Positions 12,650-64,000 of a stretch of 64,000 nucleotides of DNA are shown one piece after another (position 1 is the stretch's first letter; every line of letters starts with the position of its first letter). This DNA comes from Ariolimax columbianus. Its lineage: Eukaryota > Mollusca > Gastropoda > Stylommatophora > Arionidae. Below the pieces are notes generated by a model. The model was not told the origin of the DNA, searched no databases, and worked only from the letters and a program-made list of their open reading frames with translations. The stretch covers positions 62,443,012 through 62,507,011 of the forward strand of contig JAVGWX010000009.1 in the NCBI GenBank assembly GCA_036924085.1, read 5' to 3'. Both the position numbers and the translations under genes were made by a program.

Positions 12650-13440
12650 AATGAGCCGACATCACCCAGCGAATAATAGATGGCTGCTTGCAACAGGGTC
12701 AGCGAACCTTAGTTGAACATGACTCTTTTCCACCTCCAAGTCAGCCCTGGAAACAGGTTGCACTCATGTAGGTATTGAAGAACAAAATAAAATACAACAC
12801 AAGATTGCTGTCTCAAAAAATAGATCTAGTCCTACAGTGGATTCCAGCCCACTGTGGGATCGTTCGAAACGAGATAGCAGATGAGCTTGCAAAAGCCGGA
12901 GTAGCAGCACGCAACTTGTCATCCACAGAGCTATAAAAAAAGCAAAAACACTCATCAAACGATCCATGAGGACAGAATGGAGAGACAAGCACAAAGAATT
13001 TAAGCCAGAAAATGACAGCATAGACAAACTTGGCAGAGATGGGCAGACAATGATCTTCATACTCAGAACGGGACATTGTGGACTCAAGGTCTACTTCCAC
13101 AGAATGGGTCTCAGAGACACCACCACATGCGGTTGTGGAGCACCCAATCAAACACCAGAACACATCCTGCAGGACTGCCCTACTTATACAGACCAAAGAG
13201 AGGCAGTCTGGGCCGGGGAAGCGACCAAACTCAAAAATCGGTGTGGAACCGGCGAAGACCTGAAACACAGTCATCTTTGTGAACCTAACCAGGCTAGAAG
13301 CATAGTATAAGTTGATCCAAGAAGAAGAGGCATTGAAGAGGAAAGATATTGCAGCCTCACTATAAACTACGACACAATTTCTTTTTTAGGACGGATGCCA
13401 GAAACAGATACACTGGACTATAAAATGCAAAAACAGTCGC
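12650..13440 (+). repeat. F1b repeat interrupted by an RNase H LINE
   Basis: Left part 12650-12780 (GGCTGCTTGCAACAGGGTCA ... CCTGGAAACAGGTTGCA) and right part 13329-13440 (AAACTACGACACAAT, AGGACGGATGCCAGAA). The LINE at 12781-13328 separates them. Confidence 0.65.
12781..13328 (+). pseudogene. 5'-truncated RNase H LINE copy, second subfamily
   Basis: Reads VLQWIPAHCGIVRNEIADEL, a frameshift near 12935, then RTEWRDKHKEF, ILRTGHCGLKVYFHRMG and TCGCGAPNQTPEHILQDCP, ending near GATCCAAGAAGAAGA. Same domain order as the other RNase H LINEs but a distinct sequence. Flanked by GGYATTGAAG (12771-12780, 13329-13338, one mismatch), inside an F1b repeat. Confidence 0.82.
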
Positions 13441-13736
13441 AATGCACTCCGAAAGACAGTTATTGGAAGAAAACAAAAACAAATCTGAAAATATCAAGGG
13501 GAAAAGAGAGGTCAACGAAGACTAGCAATTTTTAGGATAGTACGACAAACAAGGAACATCTCAATTGTTGAAGGACAGGTGGGTTTGAAATGAAGTGATC
13601 ATCAATGAGATGAGGGATGATGAAGAAAAGCTAAACATGTACAACAACATAGCTGTCATGAAAGTTGGAGATAGAACACAAGAAACATAACTAATTGACA
13701 TTTATATACTAAACTCTGAATTAAGAACTTATACAA

Positions 13737-13742
13737 TTTATT
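13737..13742 (-). promoter_or_regulatory. Poly(A) signal AATAAA of the CRELD2-like gene
   Basis: AATAAA on the minus strand, about 60 nt downstream of the KEEL stop codon. This implies a short 3' UTR and supports 13804 as the real end of the coding sequence. Confidence 0.6.
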
Positions 13743-13803
13743 CAGAATTCATGATAAGAACACTATAAATATTGAAGCTTTAATTCCAACCATTATCCTG
13801 AGG

Positions 13804-62661
<48,858 letters not shown>

Positions 62662-62914
62662 CTGAAATGTGAACAAATTTCAAATAAAATGATTCGAGCA
62701 ACTATGGTTAGCTGTATTTTACAAATACAATATTTTGAAAATAGTGCAATAAAAAGAATATATAGATTATTCTGGGAAAATTGACAAAAGCAAAGATAAT
62801 TATAAATGTTAAAAAAGTATAGAAGTTACAAAAAAGATGTATATCAGTTTTATGTGCTCAGTGATAACCTGAATCATTATGACTACTATTGTCTTCATGA
62901 TGAACACAAACATC

Positions 62915-64000
62915 TGTAACTGTTGCTCTGCCCACTAAGGTCTGCAACTGTTGCTCTGCCCACTAACTTAGGTCTGTAACTGTTGCTCTGCCCACTAACT
63001 TAGGTCTGTAACTGTTGCTCTGCCCACTAACTTAGGTCTGTAACTGTTGCTCTGCCCACTAACTTAGGTCTGTAACTGTTGCTCTGCCCACTAACTTAGG
63101 TCTGTAACTGTTGCTGTGCCCACTAACTTAGGTCTGTAACTGTTGCTCTGCCCACTAACTTAGGTCTGCAACTGTTGCTCTGCCCACTAACTTAGGTCTG
63201 CAACTGTTGCTCTGCCCACTTACTTAGGTCTGTAACTGTTGCTCTGCCCACTAACTTAGGTCTGTAACTGTTGCTCTGCTCACTAACTTAGGTCTGTAAC
63301 TGTTGCTCTGCCCACTAACTTAGGTCTGTAACTGTTGCTCTGCCCTCTAACTTAGGTCTGCAACTGTTGCTCTGCCCACTAACTTAGGTCTGCAACTGTT
63401 GCTCTGCCCTTTAACTTAGGTCTGAAAGTGTTGCTCTGCCCTTTAACTTAGGTCTGAAAGTGTTGCTCTGCCCACTTAGGTCTGCAGCTGTTGCTCTGCC
63501 CTCTAACTTAGGTCTGAAATTGTTGCTCTGCCCTCTAACTTAGGTCTGCAACTGTTGCTCTGCCCTCTAACTTAGGTCTGCAACTGTTGCTCTGCCCTTT
63601 AACTTAGGTCTGAAAGTGTTGCTCTGCCCTTTAACTTAGGTCTGCAACTGTTGCTCTGCCCACTAACTTAGGTCTGCAACTGTTGCTCTGCCCTTTAACT
63701 TAGGTCTGAAAGTGTTGCTCTGCCCTTTAACTTAGGTCTGAAAGTGTTGCTCTGCCCACTTAGGTCTGCAGCTGTTGCTCTGCCCTCTAACTTAGGTCTG
63801 CAGCTGTTGCTCTGCCCTCTAACTTAGGTCTGTAACTGTTGCTCTGCCCACTAACTTAGGTCTGTAACTGTTGCTCTGCCCACTAAGGTCTGCAGCTGTT
63901 GCTCTGCCCACTAACTTAGGTCTGCAACTGTTGCTCTGCCCACTAACTTAGGTCTGCAACTGTTGCTCTGCCCACTAACTTAGGTCTGTAACTGTTGCTC
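62915..64000. repeat. 32-bp tandem array, runs off the window
   Basis: Unit ACTAACTTAGGTCTGTAACT + GTTGCTCTGCCC, about 34 copies, with T/C/AG variants at GTCTGNAA and a few 27-28-bp short units. It lies in the CRELD intron before exon 62661 if the first exon is further right. Confidence 0.93.

Noticed and set aside
47..13700. A second host gene left of CRELD
   Set aside because: No exon with family resemblance or paired splice signals was found on either strand; only repeats and LINE relics.
62915..64000. CRISPR-like array of regular repeats
   Set aside because: The units are contiguous with no unique spacers and the DNA is animal nuclear; it is a minisatellite.

Overview
The window is animal nuclear DNA that is AT-rich, intron-rich and dense in repeats. 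It carries one recognisable host gene and a large amount of decayed transposon sequence. The gene family (CRELD, EGF-domain ER proteins) shows it is metazoan. The mix of tRNA-derived SINEs, LINE remnants with RNase H, CR1-like tails, a mariner and hAT-type elements suits a marine invertebrate, possibly a mollusc. That phylum guess is inference only.

The gene is a CRELD2-like gene on the minus strand. Ten coding exons were joined by hand, from 62661 down to 13804; all splice phases agree and they give 990 nt (329 residues plus stop). The N-terminal exon (signal peptide and CXXC region) lies beyond the right edge. The product has the CRELD N-terminal region, a laminin/EGF-like module, two cysteine-rich modules alternating with two calcium-binding EGF modules, and an acidic tail ending in KEEL, an ER-retrieval-type signal. 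One intron has a GC-AG boundary. The last intron is about 21 kb and, like all the others, is full of repeats.

Layout. 1-13.7 kb: downstream of the gene; an unnamed ~350-bp repeat (family F1), four minisatellites, a decayed LINE reverse transcriptase and an RNase H fragment. 13.7-14.8 kb: CRELD last exon, poly(A) signal, and a ~740-bp imperfect palindrome. 15-35 kb: last intron, with LINE tails, CR1-like fragments, hAT-like elements, several tandem arrays, a four-layer transposon nest (27.45-29.36 kb) and a perfect TA-core palindrome at 34.05 kb. 35-62.7 kb: the remaining exons separated by introns of 2-6 kb holding SINEs, LINE fragments and a SINE-derived minisatellite. 62.9-64 kb: a 32-bp tandem array running off the window.

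Most of the long open frames are transposon remnants or tandem repeats whose unit length is divisible by three. Insertion order can be read in several places because target-site duplications are still visible. One LINE family ending in CGAAGAAGAA inserted repeatedly into SINEs and into a mariner, and family F1 ends with the same tail, which suggests F1 was mobilised by that LINE.
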